A stretch of DNA of 64,000 nucleotides from Dictyobacter kobayashii (GCF_003967555.1 NZ_BIFS01000002.1:620001-684000), one strand, 5' to 3'; shown: positions 1 through 9,065, counted from the first letter of the stretch. The notes: generated by a model from the letters alone, not told the origin. Translations and numbers: made by a program.

Positions 1-103
1 GGGCGGCCGCGGCCGCCCACCAAACACTCCACACCAAGAATGGACCTCGTATCGCTTGCTCGTGATCTTCCTGCGAGCTCTGAACAAACATGAAAAAGCC
101 CCG
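1..103. repeat. Right part of a dispersed palindromic (MITE-like) repeat, cut by the window edge
   Basis: Bases 1-18 are a perfect GC palindrome. The stretch from about 36 to 103 matches 36279-36344 base for base apart from scattered substitutions (both contain a GAATGGAC..TCGTATCGCTT core and end in AACATGAAAAAGCCC). The complete copy at 36178-36344 has terminal inverted repeats and a large central palindrome, so this is its right half; the left half would lie outside the window. No coding capacity is seen here. The rest of 104-298 is the leader of the GMC gene. Confidence 0.7.
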
Positions 104-298
104 CAAAACTCATTGGTCTGCGACCAGTAGATAACATTGATAGCTTCTCTAACAGTATAATTGATATGGATCAATTTCGCCTACACTATCCTTAAAAAAG
201 GCGCGTCTATAGACAACCTTTCATATGCTATACTTGACGTTAGTGCTCAACTGGACAAGGTAATATTTTCGGGATAGGATCACCAAAAAGGAGGCGCC

Positions 299-2353
299 AT
301 GGATGTCACCTCGTCTTCGCCGCAGACCAATACACAATCACCAGCAGCCAGCTGGCTCGCGGATGATGAGTTTCGTGTTTTAGAAGCTATTTGTGAGACG
401 TTCTTCCCAACGCTGGACCCACCAGCCAACAGTGATAAGGCCCAGGCAACCTACTATCGCGCCAGCGCCAGCGATCTCCACCTGGCGCTCTTGATCGCAG
501 AGACGCTGGGTCAGGAAGATGAAGAGGCCCGCGCAGATGTCCGGCGCCTGCTGGCTTTATTGCGCAGTCCCGCCACTGGCCTGCTACTCGCAGGGGCCCC
601 ACGCCCATTTGCTGCGCTATCTTTTAAGCAACGTGAAAAGTATTTGCTGGCCATGGCACATAGTCCCCTGGCACAACTGCGCCAGGGCTACCAGGTCTTT
701 AAACGGCTCACCGGTTTCCTTTTCTATGCGACCCCTGATCCCCATGGACATAATCCAAGCTGGGAGGCACTCGATTATCAACCGGCTGGCCCGCCTCCAG
801 CAGCGCCACGACCCCTGAAGCCGCTAACGATTGAACAGGATAGTATCCTGGAGTGCGATGCGGTAGTGATTGGCTCTGGCGCGGGTGGTGGTGTGGTCGC
901 GGGAGAGCTCGCCCTGGCAGGCAAAAATGTCATTGTACTGGAAAAAGGTGGCTATCAGAGTGAGGCCGACTTTACCTTGCAAGAGGCCCAGGCGATGGCT
1001 GATCTCTACCTCAAACGTGGCTTGCTGAGCTCAAAAGATATGGGCATCGCCATCCTGGCCGGCAGCACACTGGGAGGCGGCACGATTGTGAACTGGGATA
1101 CCTCGTTCCGCACGCCACCAGACATTCTGGCTGAATGGGAACAGCTATCGGGCCTCCCCGATGTGTTCACTGGCACCGCGCTGCAGGAGAGCTTTGCCGC
1201 CGTCGAGCAGCGTATCCAGATCAACACGGCTAATAGCGCCCATAATCGCCAGAATCAACTGCTCTTTGATGGCGCGCAGGCCCTTGGCTATCATGCGGAA
1301 AGCCTGCGCCGCAACGCGGTCGACTGCGAGCAGCGCTGTGGCACCTGTGGCTTTGGTTGTCGCTTTGGCTGCAAACAATCCACGCTGAAAACATATTTAC
1401 AGGATGCCTACGAGCACGGCGCACGCATCATCGTGCATTGCAGTGCCGAGCGTGTATTGATCGAACAGGGGCGGGCCACAGGCGTCGAGGCTACGGTATA
1501 TAATCCAGAGTCGAATACCAGCCGGCGGCTGACGATACGCGCCCGCACCGTCGTCGTGGCGGCCGGCACCATCCATTCACCAGCTATCCTGCTACGTTCA
1601 GGTCTGACCAACCAGCATATTGGACGCCACCTGCACCTGCATCCTACCAGCACTATCGGTGGACGCTATCCCGAGCAGGTCTATCCATGGCAAGGGGTGA
1701 TGCAGTCAGCCTATAGCAATCAATTCGGGCACCTGCATGATAACTATGGGTATAAATTAGAGGTAGCACCAACCCACCCGGGCCTGCTGGGCATGGGCAC
1801 ACCCTGGCATTCGGCCCGCGAGTATCGCGAGAGTATGTCCTATTCGGCCTACCTGGCCACTATTATTATCCTGACGCGCGACAAAGGCGAAGGGACAGTC
1901 ACCCTGGATCGCCATGGGGAGCCAGTGATCAATTATGTCACATCTGTCTTTGATCGCCAGCATCTATTACATGGTCTGCGCCAGGCGGCCCGCGTCCATT
2001 TCGCCGCCGGAGCTAACGAGGTGGTTTCACTACAGAGCAAGCGTTCACAGCTCACGCGCCAGCAAGTGGACAATCAGGGCGAGCGAGCCTGGCAACATTT
2101 CGATCGCCAGTTGGAACGCAATGGACTGGGCGTCAATCGCCTGATCATGTATAGCGCGCACCAGATGGGCACCTGCCGCATGGGTAAAGATCCAGCCCAA
2201 TCGGTCACCGATGCCCATAGCCAGGTGCATGGCGTCCAGGGACTCTTCGTCTGTGACGGAAGCGTTTTTCCAGCCGCCAGCGGGGTCAATCCCATGCTCA
2301 GCATCATGGGGCTCGCCCACCAGGCCGCCCAATACATCAAAACCACCCTCTAA
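299..2353 (+). CDS. GMC-family FAD-dependent oxidoreductase
   Basis: A flavoprotein that should oxidise an alcohol or sugar-type substrate. The dinucleotide-binding motif GSGAGGGVVAGELA lies near residue 192, followed by the GMC glycine-rich segment AGSTLGGGTIVNW. The C-terminal catalytic region carries the conserved His (YSAHQMGTCRMG) and Asn (GVNPMLSIMGLAH). Residues 1-170 form an N-terminal extension resembling that of long-chain alcohol oxidases and gluconate-dehydrogenase-subunit-3-like domains. A Cys-rich patch (CEQRCGTCGFGCRFGC) near residue 345 is also seen in long-chain alcohol oxidases. The start is fixed by AAAGGAGG six bases upstream. No signal peptide is visible. It is a single-gene unit closed by a 19-bp-arm hairpin. 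The substrate cannot be told from sequence. Confidence 0.88.
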   Translation: MDVTSSSPQTNTQSPAASWLADDEFRVLEAICETFFPTLDPPANSDKAQATYYRASASDLHLALLIAETLGQEDEEARADVRRLLALLRSPATGLLLAGAPRPFAALSFKQREKYLLAMAHSPLAQLRQGYQVFKRLTGFLFYATPDPHGHNPSWEALDYQPAGPPPAAPRPLKPLTIEQDSILECDAVVIGSGAGGGVVAGELALAGKNVIVLEKGGYQSEADFTLQEAQAMADLYLKRGLLSSKDMGIAILAGSTLGGGTIVNWDTSFRTPPDILAEWEQLSGLPDVFTGTALQESFAAVEQRIQINTANSAHNRQNQLLFDGAQALGYHAESLRRNAVDCEQRCGTCGFGCRFGCKQSTLKTYLQDAYEHGARIIVHCSAERVLIEQGRATGVEATVYNPESNTSRRLTIRARTVVVAAGTIHSPAILLRSGLTNQHIGRHLHLHPTSTIGGRYPEQVYPWQGVMQSAYSNQFGHLHDNYGYKLEVAPTHPGLLGMGTPWHSAREYRESMSYSAYLATIIILTRDKGEGTVTLDRHGEPVINYVTSVFDRQHLLHGLRQAARVHFAAGANEVVSLQSKRSQLTRQQVDNQGERAWQHFDRQLERNGLGVNRLIMYSAHQMGTCRMGKDPAQSVTDAHSQVHGVQGLFVCDGSVFPAASGVNPMLSIMGLAHQAAQYIKTTL

Positions 2354-2406
2354 ACACAGAGAGAGATCAACGATGGGCTGCTCGTCATTGATCTCTCTCT
2401 GTGTTT
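2352..2406 (+). terminator. Hairpin terminator after the GMC gene
   Basis: Perfect 19-bp arms (2352-2370 and 2388-2406) with a 17-base loop begin inside the stop codon of the oxidoreductase gene. The right arm ends in TTT, but there is no long U tract. Confidence 0.75.
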
Positions 2407-2548
2407 CCTCCTCAACATGTCATCTTTTTCCTTGCAACCAAAGCATCTCCCAGTACATCACATAGCGGTGTTACAAAAAACCACGGAAAAACGTGGCTGG
2501 AAGAATGATTGTGGTTGCATTTAATTGCTATAGCAAGAAAGGTTGAAC

Positions 2549-3313
2549 ATGAATAGATTAGCAGGCAAAGTTGCCGTGGTGACCGGATCGAGCCGTGGTA
2601 TTGGTCGCGGCATCGCATTCAAGTTGGCACAAGAAGGCGCCCGGGTGGCAATCAACTATAGTAGTAAGCCAGATGATGCGCTGAAAGTAGTGGATGAGAT
2701 AAAACGACAGGGTGGGACCGCTATCGCGGTGCAAGCTGATATGAGCCAGGTGGAGCAGATTGAACAATTGATGGCAGAAGTCGTACAGAAACTAGGAAAA
2801 TTAGATATTCTGGTCTGTAATGCTGGTATTGAACATTTCGGCACCCTGGAAGAGGTTACAGTGGAGGACTTTGATCGTACATTTGCGGTCAATACCCGTG
2901 GACAATTTTTTGCCATGCAGAAGGCAGCCCAACATATGAATAATGGTGGCCGCATGATCTGTACATCTTCGATTAGCGCCAGCAAAGGTTTTGCTAACCA
3001 CGCCGTCTATGGGGGTAGCAAAGGGGCCAATGAATCCTTTGCGCGCAATCTGGCGGTAGACCTGGGCCCACGCGGTATTACGGTCAATGCTATCGCGCCT
3101 GGTGCCACCCGCACCGATATGTATGAAAAATATGCAGACCTCTATGCAGATCCCGACTCAAAATTATCAATGGATGAGCAGATGAAGAAGTTTTCTCCAC
3201 TGGGCAGGGTTGGCACTCCTGAGGATATCGCTAATGTGGTTGCCTTTCTGGCCTCTGATGAAGGTGGCTGGATTACCGGACAGGTAATCCATGCAACCGG
3301 CGGCATGGCTTAA
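2549..3313 (+). CDS. SDR-family NAD(P)-dependent oxidoreductase
   Basis: Classical short-chain dehydrogenase of the FabG type, about 254 residues. The cofactor motif TGSSRGIGRG is at residue 12, NAGIEHFG supplies the NAG motif, and the catalytic Ser (TSSISAS) and YGGSK (Tyr-x3-Lys) are present. The C-terminus has the usual GGWITGQVIHATGG. I chose the ATG at 2549 because AAGAAAGG sits six bases before it; an in-frame TTG at 2543 lies against that Shine-Dalgarno and is less likely. It stands alone between two strong hairpins. The substrate is unknown; 3-oxoacyl-ACP, glucose or a sugar alcohol are all possible. Confidence 0.9.
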   Translation: MNRLAGKVAVVTGSSRGIGRGIAFKLAQEGARVAINYSSKPDDALKVVDEIKRQGGTAIAVQADMSQVEQIEQLMAEVVQKLGKLDILVCNAGIEHFGTLEEVTVEDFDRTFAVNTRGQFFAMQKAAQHMNNGGRMICTSSISASKGFANHAVYGGSKGANESFARNLAVDLGPRGITVNAIAPGATRTDMYEKYADLYADPDSKLSMDEQMKKFSPLGRVGTPEDIANVVAFLASDEGGWITGQVIHATGGMA

Positions 3314-3315
3314 AG

Positions 3316-3362
3316 TACAGCAGCCAGCACTCGGCCAGCCAGACCGAGTGCTGGCTGCTGTA
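3316..3362. terminator. Bidirectional hairpin between convergent genes
   Basis: Perfect 19-bp arms (3316-3334 and 3344-3362) around a 9-base loop sit exactly between the SDR stop and the stop of the convergent debranching enzyme gene. No U tract follows on either strand. Confidence 0.7.
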
Positions 3363-3374
3363 ACGTTCGAAGTA

Positions 3375-5828
3375 TCAGCCATTGCCTTTGCTGCGCCCAA
3401 AGGCATCGATGGTGCCCCAGCGACCAGGAATGTTGAGTAATGTCAGTTCCTCGATCTGTTCGGGCAAATGTGGATTGACAATAAGGTAATCAGAGATTGG
3501 TTCGAGGCCGAGTATTGTGCGCAGGAGCAATAGTGGCGTACCGGTGGCCCAGGCTTGCGGGCTGCATGCCGTTGGATATTCAACTGGATACTCGGTCAAC
3601 TCACGCTCATAACCGGCAAAGGCTTCTGGCAGGCGATAATGGAAGTAGTTGGCCGCCTGTAAGATGCCGGTCGTAATCTGACCCGCCTCGCGCCAGTAGC
3701 CGTTGCGCGCTAACCCGTGGGCAATAATCGAGTTATCATGCGGCCACACGGTTCCATTGTGATAGCCAATGGGATTATAGCCCCCATCTCCTTCGGCCAT
3801 GGTACGGATGCCCCAGCCTGAGAAGAGGCGCGCGCCCATCAAATGACGGACACAGAATTCGATCTTATCCTTATCTACAATCCCGCTCCAGAGCAAGTGC
3901 CCGATATTTGAGGTCAGGGAATCAACTTTGCGGCCATCGCCATCGATGGCCAGCGCAAAGTAGCCGCGATCCTCAAGCCAGAAATCGCGATTAAAGCGCT
4001 GCTTCAGCTCGGCCGCTTCTCGCTCCAGCCGCTCGGCCAGGGCTGGATCATCCCAGATCTCGCGCGCAAGGCGCGCGCAACGTTTCTTGGCATCGTAGAC
4101 ATACCCTTGAATTTCACACAACCGGCGTGGCAAGCGCGAGTTTGAACCATCTGCGAACAGGATAGAGTTCCAGGAATCTTTCCAGCATTGATTCACCAGA
4201 CCCGATACTTTGTTGCGGCTATTATATTCTATATAGCCGTCGCCATCTTGATCCCCATAGTGATCAATCCATTCCAGGGCCGCGCGGGCATTCCATTCCA
4301 GCTGTTTTACTAATTCTTTATTGCCGGTCCAGCGCTCCATCTCATCCAGCACAATCAGGAACAGAGGAGTAGAATCAGCGGCCCCATAATAGGGAGAATG
4401 AGGACGCTCCTCAAAAGCTGTCGATTCACCAAAACGCGACTCGTGAATAATTTTCCCTGGCTCTTCATCGCGGAAATCATCAATATAGCAGCCCTGGCGA
4501 AACGCCAGATTGCGTAGTGTCGACATAGCCAGTTCGGGCACAAAGGGTAGCGCCTGATAGCTGGCGATCAGGCTATCGCGCCCAAAGACCGCCATGAACC
4601 AGGGTAAACCCGCCGCTGGTAGAGACTCGCCCGGCAATGACTTGAGGTACAGGCGCAACGCAGCCAGGTCAATCAAGGTCTGCTGATAGATATGCTCTAA
4701 TTCATCCCATGAACAACGAAGATCGGGGGTGGCCGCAACCCACTCGTGGACGTTATTGCGCATCTCGGTTCTGACATCCCCCTCCATAGAGACCGTGTTC
4801 CTTGTAATACCAGTATTGGCGACAATAACATCCAGATCGGCCGTCCAGCTCCCATGTGGTTCGATATGGGCGATGAAATTAAAGCTATCGGGTTTAATGG
4901 TTACAGGGGTTATACATTCAATCCATGTTTCACGCACAAAGCTCTCACGCTGATACTTGAGCACCAGCCGCTGATCCTCAATCTGGTGCGAGTAACGACC
5001 CTTTTTCTGTAAAGCATCCTTAATCTCAAAGATATCCGCAAAATCAGCACCCACCTCAATACGCACATTCAGATCAACCGGCTCGTTGGAATGGTTGAGG
5101 ATGCGTAATTGCTCATGAAAGCCCTTGCCGATTGTGCGGGTGCGAATAACCGAGAGCGAGGCATCGACATAGATAGTACCTGTCGTCGGGGCTAGAAAAA
5201 ATTGTACCGAGTGATAGTGTTGCTCATCGGTGGCCAGCCGCCGGGGATAAAAGCCATTGATTGTAAGTTTCCAGCGTGAGAGGAAACGCATGTCAGCACT
5301 AAACAAGCCCTGGGTATCGATAGGAGAAGCATCGATATCTCCACGCTCATCGCTGACCACAAAAGTAAAACCACTAATCATACTGACAGTTCGCGTGGGC
5401 GTTGGAGGTAATTCTTCGCTCTCTTCCTCTTTAACCTCTAATATCGATTTTGAGCGCGGCGCGGTTTCTTCCACTGCCTGAAGCTCCTGCTTTAACCGAG
5501 GAGGGGGTGGAAAGAGACGCTGCACCACATATAACAAAGCCAGGCTTCCTGAGCAATTGATTTCTCCCCGCAGATAGGCGGTTAATAAATTTCGCTCACC
5601 ACGAACAATAGGATCAAAAACAGCTTGATCACCGCTAATGATAGTGTCTGAGTCATCCATCTGCTCGGTGAGTGCAAGTTTACCATCATCTATCGTAAGG
5701 TAGCGACGACCAAATCCAGCGATATCGAAGCAACATGTCCCTTTAATGCCATGGGTCCATTGATTATAGCTAACGGCCGCAAGCTCCTGAAAAAAGGTTG
5801 CAGTATCTTTCGGGATAGTCTGAACCAT
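3375..5828 (-). CDS. SCP2-like domain fused to amylo-alpha-1,6-glucosidase (glycogen debranching enzyme-like)
   Basis: About 817 residues. Residues 1-108 look like an SCP2 sterol-carrier-type domain: a basic FDI..F/Y strand, DDGKLALTEQM, then a helix and RGERNLLTAYLRGEINCSGS, the 'G-x-I-x-x-x-G' end of SCP2 folds. A charged Pro/Glu linker (109-145) follows. Then come a GDE_N_bis-type beta domain (FTFVVSDERGDI..GLFSADMRFLSRW) and an (alpha/alpha)6 barrel with PWFMAVFGRDSLI and YHNGTVWPHDNSIIAHG. It should remove alpha-1,6-linked glucosyl branches or act on a related oligosaccharide in the cytoplasm. The ATG at 5828 has AAGGAG nine bases upstream. The reading frame runs on to 5990, but that would cross the divergent PadR promoter. 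The fusion is discussed in the findings. Confidence 0.85.
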   Translation of the reverse strand: MVQTIPKDTATFFQELAAVSYNQWTHGIKGTCCFDIAGFGRRYLTIDDGKLALTEQMDDSDTIISGDQAVFDPIVRGERNLLTAYLRGEINCSGSLALLYVVQRLFPPPPRLKQELQAVEETAPRSKSILEVKEEESEELPPTPTRTVSMISGFTFVVSDERGDIDASPIDTQGLFSADMRFLSRWKLTINGFYPRRLATDEQHYHSVQFFLAPTTGTIYVDASLSVIRTRTIGKGFHEQLRILNHSNEPVDLNVRIEVGADFADIFEIKDALQKKGRYSHQIEDQRLVLKYQRESFVRETWIECITPVTIKPDSFNFIAHIEPHGSWTADLDVIVANTGITRNTVSMEGDVRTEMRNNVHEWVAATPDLRCSWDELEHIYQQTLIDLAALRLYLKSLPGESLPAAGLPWFMAVFGRDSLIASYQALPFVPELAMSTLRNLAFRQGCYIDDFRDEEPGKIIHESRFGESTAFEERPHSPYYGAADSTPLFLIVLDEMERWTGNKELVKQLEWNARAALEWIDHYGDQDGDGYIEYNSRNKVSGLVNQCWKDSWNSILFADGSNSRLPRRLCEIQGYVYDAKKRCARLAREIWDDPALAERLEREAAELKQRFNRDFWLEDRGYFALAIDGDGRKVDSLTSNIGHLLWSGIVDKDKIEFCVRHLMGARLFSGWGIRTMAEGDGGYNPIGYHNGTVWPHDNSIIAHGLARNGYWREAGQITTGILQAANYFHYRLPEAFAGYERELTEYPVEYPTACSPQAWATGTPLLLLRTILGLEPISDYLIVNPHLPEQIEELTLLNIPGRWGTIDAFGRSKGNG

Positions 5829-5983
5829 CTCTAACTTCTCCTTATTGCTGGCTTTCAAGCAAGCAGATTTTATTGCTTTTAAGTTGCACGGCTGAGGCCA
5901 ACAAAACGTTTTAATATTGCACTGCGTAGCACATACAGAAGTAACATTGGCAATGGGTCTGAACAATACAATGAGAAATCCTC

Positions 5984-6012
5984 TTGACAATTGCCTTTTT
6001 CCAGGTTAATAT
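5984..6012 (+). promoter_or_regulatory. Sigma-70-type promoter of the PadR/PP2C operon
   Basis: TTGACA at 5984-5989, a 17-base spacer and TAATAT at 6007-6012: a near-consensus housekeeping promoter. Transcription would start about 6019, inside the direct repeats described next. That excludes the 5' end of the open frame beginning at 5991 as coding. Confidence 0.8.
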
Positions 6013-6040
6013 ATCTACAGCGGATATATCTACAGCGGAT
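6011..6040 (+). promoter_or_regulatory. Tandem 15-bp repeat, probable PadR autoregulatory operator
   Basis: Two perfect copies of ATATCTACAGCGGAT (6011-6025 and 6026-6040) overlap the -10 box and start point. CAGGTTAAT flanks the pair on both sides (6002-6010 and 6044-6052). PadR proteins usually repress their own operon from sites at the promoter, so this is the likely operator; the assignment is inferred from position. Confidence 0.6.
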
Positions 6041-6050
6041 ATACAGGTTA

Positions 6051-6428
6051 ATGGAGGAGGAAATCATCAAAAAGAATCAGCAGGAACCAGAGTCACTGCT
6101 TCCATTGACACCTGCGGTCTTCCACATCCTGCTCGCCTTGAGCGATGGGGAGCGCCACGGCTACGGTATTATGCAAGAGGTAGCCTGGCGTACCAATAAC
6201 CAGGTTCATATGGGTCCAGGTACGCTTTATGGCTCGATCAAACGTATGATGAATGATGGGTTATTAGAGGAATCCGGCTCACGGCCAGATCCCGATCTTG
6301 ATGATGAGCGCCGTCGCTATTATCGCCTGACCGACCTGGGACAACGCGTGGTAAGGGCTGAGGCTAAACGCCTGGCCAAACTGGTCCAGATCGCTCAGAT
6401 GAAGCACTTGATACAAGGAGAGGCTTAA
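6051..6428 (+). CDS. PadR-family transcriptional regulator
   Basis: Winged-helix repressor of about 125 residues. LTPAVFHILLALSDGERHGYGIMQEV is the typical start of the PadR DNA-binding domain (written here as family-typical positions 19-44), followed by GPGTLYGSIKRMMNDGLLEE and RRRYYRLTDLGQRVV (the wing). A short C-terminal helix would serve dimerisation. The ATG at 6051 is the first one downstream of the mapped promoter; GGAGGAGG lies just inside the gene, so the true start is slightly uncertain. The stop lies 4 bases before the next gene, implying a two-gene operon. Confidence 0.88.
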   Translation: MEEEIIKKNQQEPESLLPLTPAVFHILLALSDGERHGYGIMQEVAWRTNNQVHMGPGTLYGSIKRMMNDGLLEESGSRPDPDLDDERRRYYRLTDLGQRVVRAEAKRLAKLVQIAQMKHLIQGEA

Positions 6429-6432
6429 AAGT

Positions 6433-7479
6433 ATGGCGTCATTCCACTGGATGCAATCCTGTTCCGAACGGCTCTACCAATGGCTTCTCCTGGCCTATCC
6501 ATCTGAGTTCAGGCGCGAATTTGGTCAGGAGATGGCGCAAGCATTCCGTGACTGCTGCCGCGAGGAGGTACGCACAGGTGGCACGGCTCGACTTTTTCCG
6601 TTATGGGGTACCGTCTTTTATGATTTTATGAAAAGTGTATCAATTGAACATTTTCTTACTTTAAAACATATATTCTTGCATGATAAGGAGTATAGCATGC
6701 TAAACGCCCCCTTACAATTACAGGTCGCACAACTTACCGATATTGGTCGTAAACGTGCCTTAAATGAAGATAATCTGATTTCAGTATTACCGGAAGATCG
6801 TTCTATTCTAGATCAGAAGGGGGCGCTCTTTGTAGTCGCCGATGGTATGGGTGGACACGCCCATGGAGAAATCGCCAGCCAGATGGCGGTCACATTGATC
6901 CGCGAAGCCTATTATCAGGATACCGCCAATGACATTCCTACCTCCCTTATCAACGCGATCAAACATGCCAACGCCACCATTTATCAAGAGAGCCAGGCCA
7001 AAATCTCCTCAGATGACAAGGAAGATCCGTTAAAAGTCGGCATGGGCACTACCTGTGTTGTGATGGTGGTCAAAGATCGTACCTTATATATTGCTAATGT
7101 AGGGGATAGCCTGGCCTATCTCATCAACGACCAGGAAGTTAAGCAACTGGCAGAAGATCATTCGTGGGTAGCCGGACAGGTGCGCAAAGGGCTGATGAGT
7201 GAAGAAGAGGCCCGCACAAGCGATAACCGCAACATCATTACACGCAGCCTGGGTACAGATGCGGAAGTTGAAGTCTACCTGATGACCGCGACCGATGCTC
7301 AAGCAGGCGATACACTGGTGCTATGCACCGATGGCCTGCATGGTCAGATCTCGGAAGCAGAGATGCGAGAGATAGTCACCAGCTATCCTCCTGAAGAGAG
7401 CGCTAAACGCCTGATTGAGCATGCTAATGAAAACGGCGGCCCGGATAACATCACAGCCATCGTCGTCAAAATTTCGTAA
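6433..7479 (+). CDS. PP2C-family Ser/Thr phosphatase with a PadR-associated N-terminal domain
   Basis: Residues about 95-348 are a Stp/PrpC-type metal-dependent phosphatase: LTDIGRKRALNEDN, VVADGMGGHAHGE, ANVGDSLAYLI, CTDGLHGQIS and GGPDNITAIVVK carry the metal-binding aspartates. It should dephosphorylate Ser/Thr phosphoproteins made by Hanks-type kinases. Residues 1-88 (LLAYPSEFRREFGQEMAQAFRDC) resemble the short helical prefix found next to PadR genes and on MacB/FtsX-like permeases. An in-frame ATG at 6697 has a perfect AAGGAG six bases before it and begins a normal-length phosphatase. Two products are therefore possible from one frame. Cotranscribed with padR. Confidence 0.87.
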   Translation: MASFHWMQSCSERLYQWLLLAYPSEFRREFGQEMAQAFRDCCREEVRTGGTARLFPLWGTVFYDFMKSVSIEHFLTLKHIFLHDKEYSMLNAPLQLQVAQLTDIGRKRALNEDNLISVLPEDRSILDQKGALFVVADGMGGHAHGEIASQMAVTLIREAYYQDTANDIPTSLINAIKHANATIYQESQAKISSDDKEDPLKVGMGTTCVVMVVKDRTLYIANVGDSLAYLINDQEVKQLAEDHSWVAGQVRKGLMSEEEARTSDNRNIITRSLGTDAEVEVYLMTATDAQAGDTLVLCTDGLHGQISEAEMREIVTSYPPEESAKRLIEHANENGGPDNITAIVVKIS

Positions 7480-7500
7480 TAACTGCCAGTAGCAGACAAA

Positions 7501-7541
7501 AAAAGGGAGGCCAGTCGTTTGACTGACTCCCTCTTTTTTTT
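7501..7541. terminator. Bidirectional Rho-independent terminator
   Basis: GGGAG/CAGTC arms pair with GACTG/CTCCC (7505-7531). Flanking A and T tracts allow termination on both strands. It separates the convergent phosphatase and RRM genes. Confidence 0.85.
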
Positions 7542-7559
7542 GTTTGTGATATGTCGCGA

Positions 7560-7883
7560 TTAGTAACGGCGACCACCACGATATCCGCCCTGGTTTGAAC
7601 CACGGTCCTGGTAACCACCACGGCTACCACCACCACCAGCAGGACGCTCACGTGCCTCATTGACGGTAATGGTGCGGTTGCCCAATGTAGAACCATTCAG
7701 CTGATCGATAGCAGCACGAGCCTGCTCGTCATCTTCGAATTCGACAAAGCCAAAACCTTTGCTACGTCCGGTCTCACGATCTGTGATCACAGTTGCGAAG
7801 GTAACAGCACCAATCTGTCCAAATACTTCGCGCAGCTCTTGCTCATCGGTCTGATATGGAAGTCCACCAACGTAAAGTCTCAT
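7560..7883 (-). CDS. RRM-type RNA-binding protein (glycine-rich tail)
   Basis: About 107 residues. A single RNA recognition motif has RNP-2 LYVGGLPY at residue 3 and RNP-1 KGFGFVEF near residue 42. The tail is rich in Arg/Gly/Tyr (GGGGSRGGYQDRGSNQGGYR), as in cyanobacterial Rbp proteins linked to cold or stress adaptation. I prefer the ATG at 7883 because AGGAG lies nine bases before it and RRM proteins of this class start MRLYVG; an upstream in-frame ATG at 7907 would add eight residues. The extended leader AGGAGCATACA is shared with both clpE genes. Confidence 0.9.
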   Translation of the reverse strand: MRLYVGGLPYQTDEQELREVFGQIGAVTFATVITDRETGRSKGFGFVEFEDDEQARAAIDQLNGSTLGNRTITVNEARERPAGGGGSRGGYQDRGSNQGGYRGGRRY

Positions 7884-8144
7884 GTTTGTATGCTCCTGTG
7901 CTGACATCCCTTCATAGATTGACGCTCGAAGAAACCATTTCTCACAGAAGCGCTACAATTCTTTTTGATGTCATACACTACATATAACACGTACCAGATT
8001 CCATCTATTCCCAGATTTTCGTTGATTTTTCATTCAATTCAAAATTCTGATAACTACTGCTGAGATACGTTAACTCGTGTATTTAAACGGCACTTGCTAG
8101 CTTCCATAGAGTAGTTTTATGATAGAGAAACAGAAAAAGTTACG

Positions 8145-8870
8145 ATGAACACAAAGGATGAAATGGCGATGCGCGATCCATCACTTGAGGCAATGGCTCT
8201 CTACCTGGATAGCTACCTGGATACAGCACGTTTTCCTGATGATGAACATGGTATCTATCATGCAGGCAAACGCACAGTGGGCCGCATCGGATTGGCCATT
8301 GAACCATGGCCAGCCATTGGACAGTGGGTGGGAGAGCAAGAGTTGGATGCCCTTTTTCTCCATCGTCCCTGGCATATCAATCTACATACGCTCCCACCAG
8401 ACGTGGGCGTGCTCGCCTATCACCTGGCCTTTGATCTTAGTCTGACCTTTGGCTTTAATCCACCCCTGGCAGCCGCGCTCCACATGCACAATCTGCTTCC
8501 GTGCACATTTCGCGAGGGAATTGCTTATGGCATGCTGGGAGATATCACGCCTACGCCACTTAAAACTCTGCTTGCCGAGCTGGCAACAATCTTTGGGCAT
8601 CCAGCCCCTATCACAAAAAAATATACAGATATTATTCAGCGCATCGCGGTGGTGGGTGCCATGAACGATACCTCTATCCGGGCCGCAGCCGCCGAGGGGG
8701 TTCAATTATATATCACCGGACAACTACGCCAGCCCGCCCGACTAGCAATTGAGGAGACAAAAATGACTGTGGCAATCATCGGCCATTCCACCGGCGAGCA
8801 ATGGGGTCTGCATGCCCTCGGCAATCTCCTCACCGCACACTGGCCACAGTTGGAGGTCTATTATCCGTAA
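8145..8870 (+). CDS. Nif3-like dinuclear metal-centre protein (DUF34 family)
   Basis: About 241 residues. The C-terminal part shows the family signature: AVVGAMNDTSIRAAAAEGVQLYITGQ followed by AIIGHSTGEQWGLHALGNLL, where His and Glu are metal ligands. DALFLHRPW in the N-terminal half corresponds to the other metal-binding loop. Family members form hexamers and may act as GTP-cyclohydrolase-I-type-2-like or metal-handling proteins; the real reaction is unsettled. It is monocistronic. The start could also be the ATG at 8163 or 8169. Confidence 0.75.
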   Translation: MNTKDEMAMRDPSLEAMALYLDSYLDTARFPDDEHGIYHAGKRTVGRIGLAIEPWPAIGQWVGEQELDALFLHRPWHINLHTLPPDVGVLAYHLAFDLSLTFGFNPPLAAALHMHNLLPCTFREGIAYGMLGDITPTPLKTLLAELATIFGHPAPITKKYTDIIQRIAVVGAMNDTSIRAAAAEGVQLYITGQLRQPARLAIEETKMTVAIIGHSTGEQWGLHALGNLLTAHWPQLEVYYP

Positions 8871-9065
8871 CTCCAACAAACCCACATCCGGTTGTAAGCT
8901 TGCTCAAGACCAACCATGATTTAATTAAATACAACAAAAGAGAGAAAATACATGCTATAATTTATCTATATTCTCTATAAAAGAAAGACTCAGGCGCTTT
9001 GTATCTACACGGGTAAATATCTCAGCGGCCAATATACTTACACATTAAGTGAAAGAGTAAAATGA

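Noticed and set aside
6001..6050. N-terminal extension of PadR from 5991
   Set aside because: It begins inside the promoter spacer and translates the operator repeats (visible as a duplicated IYLQR).
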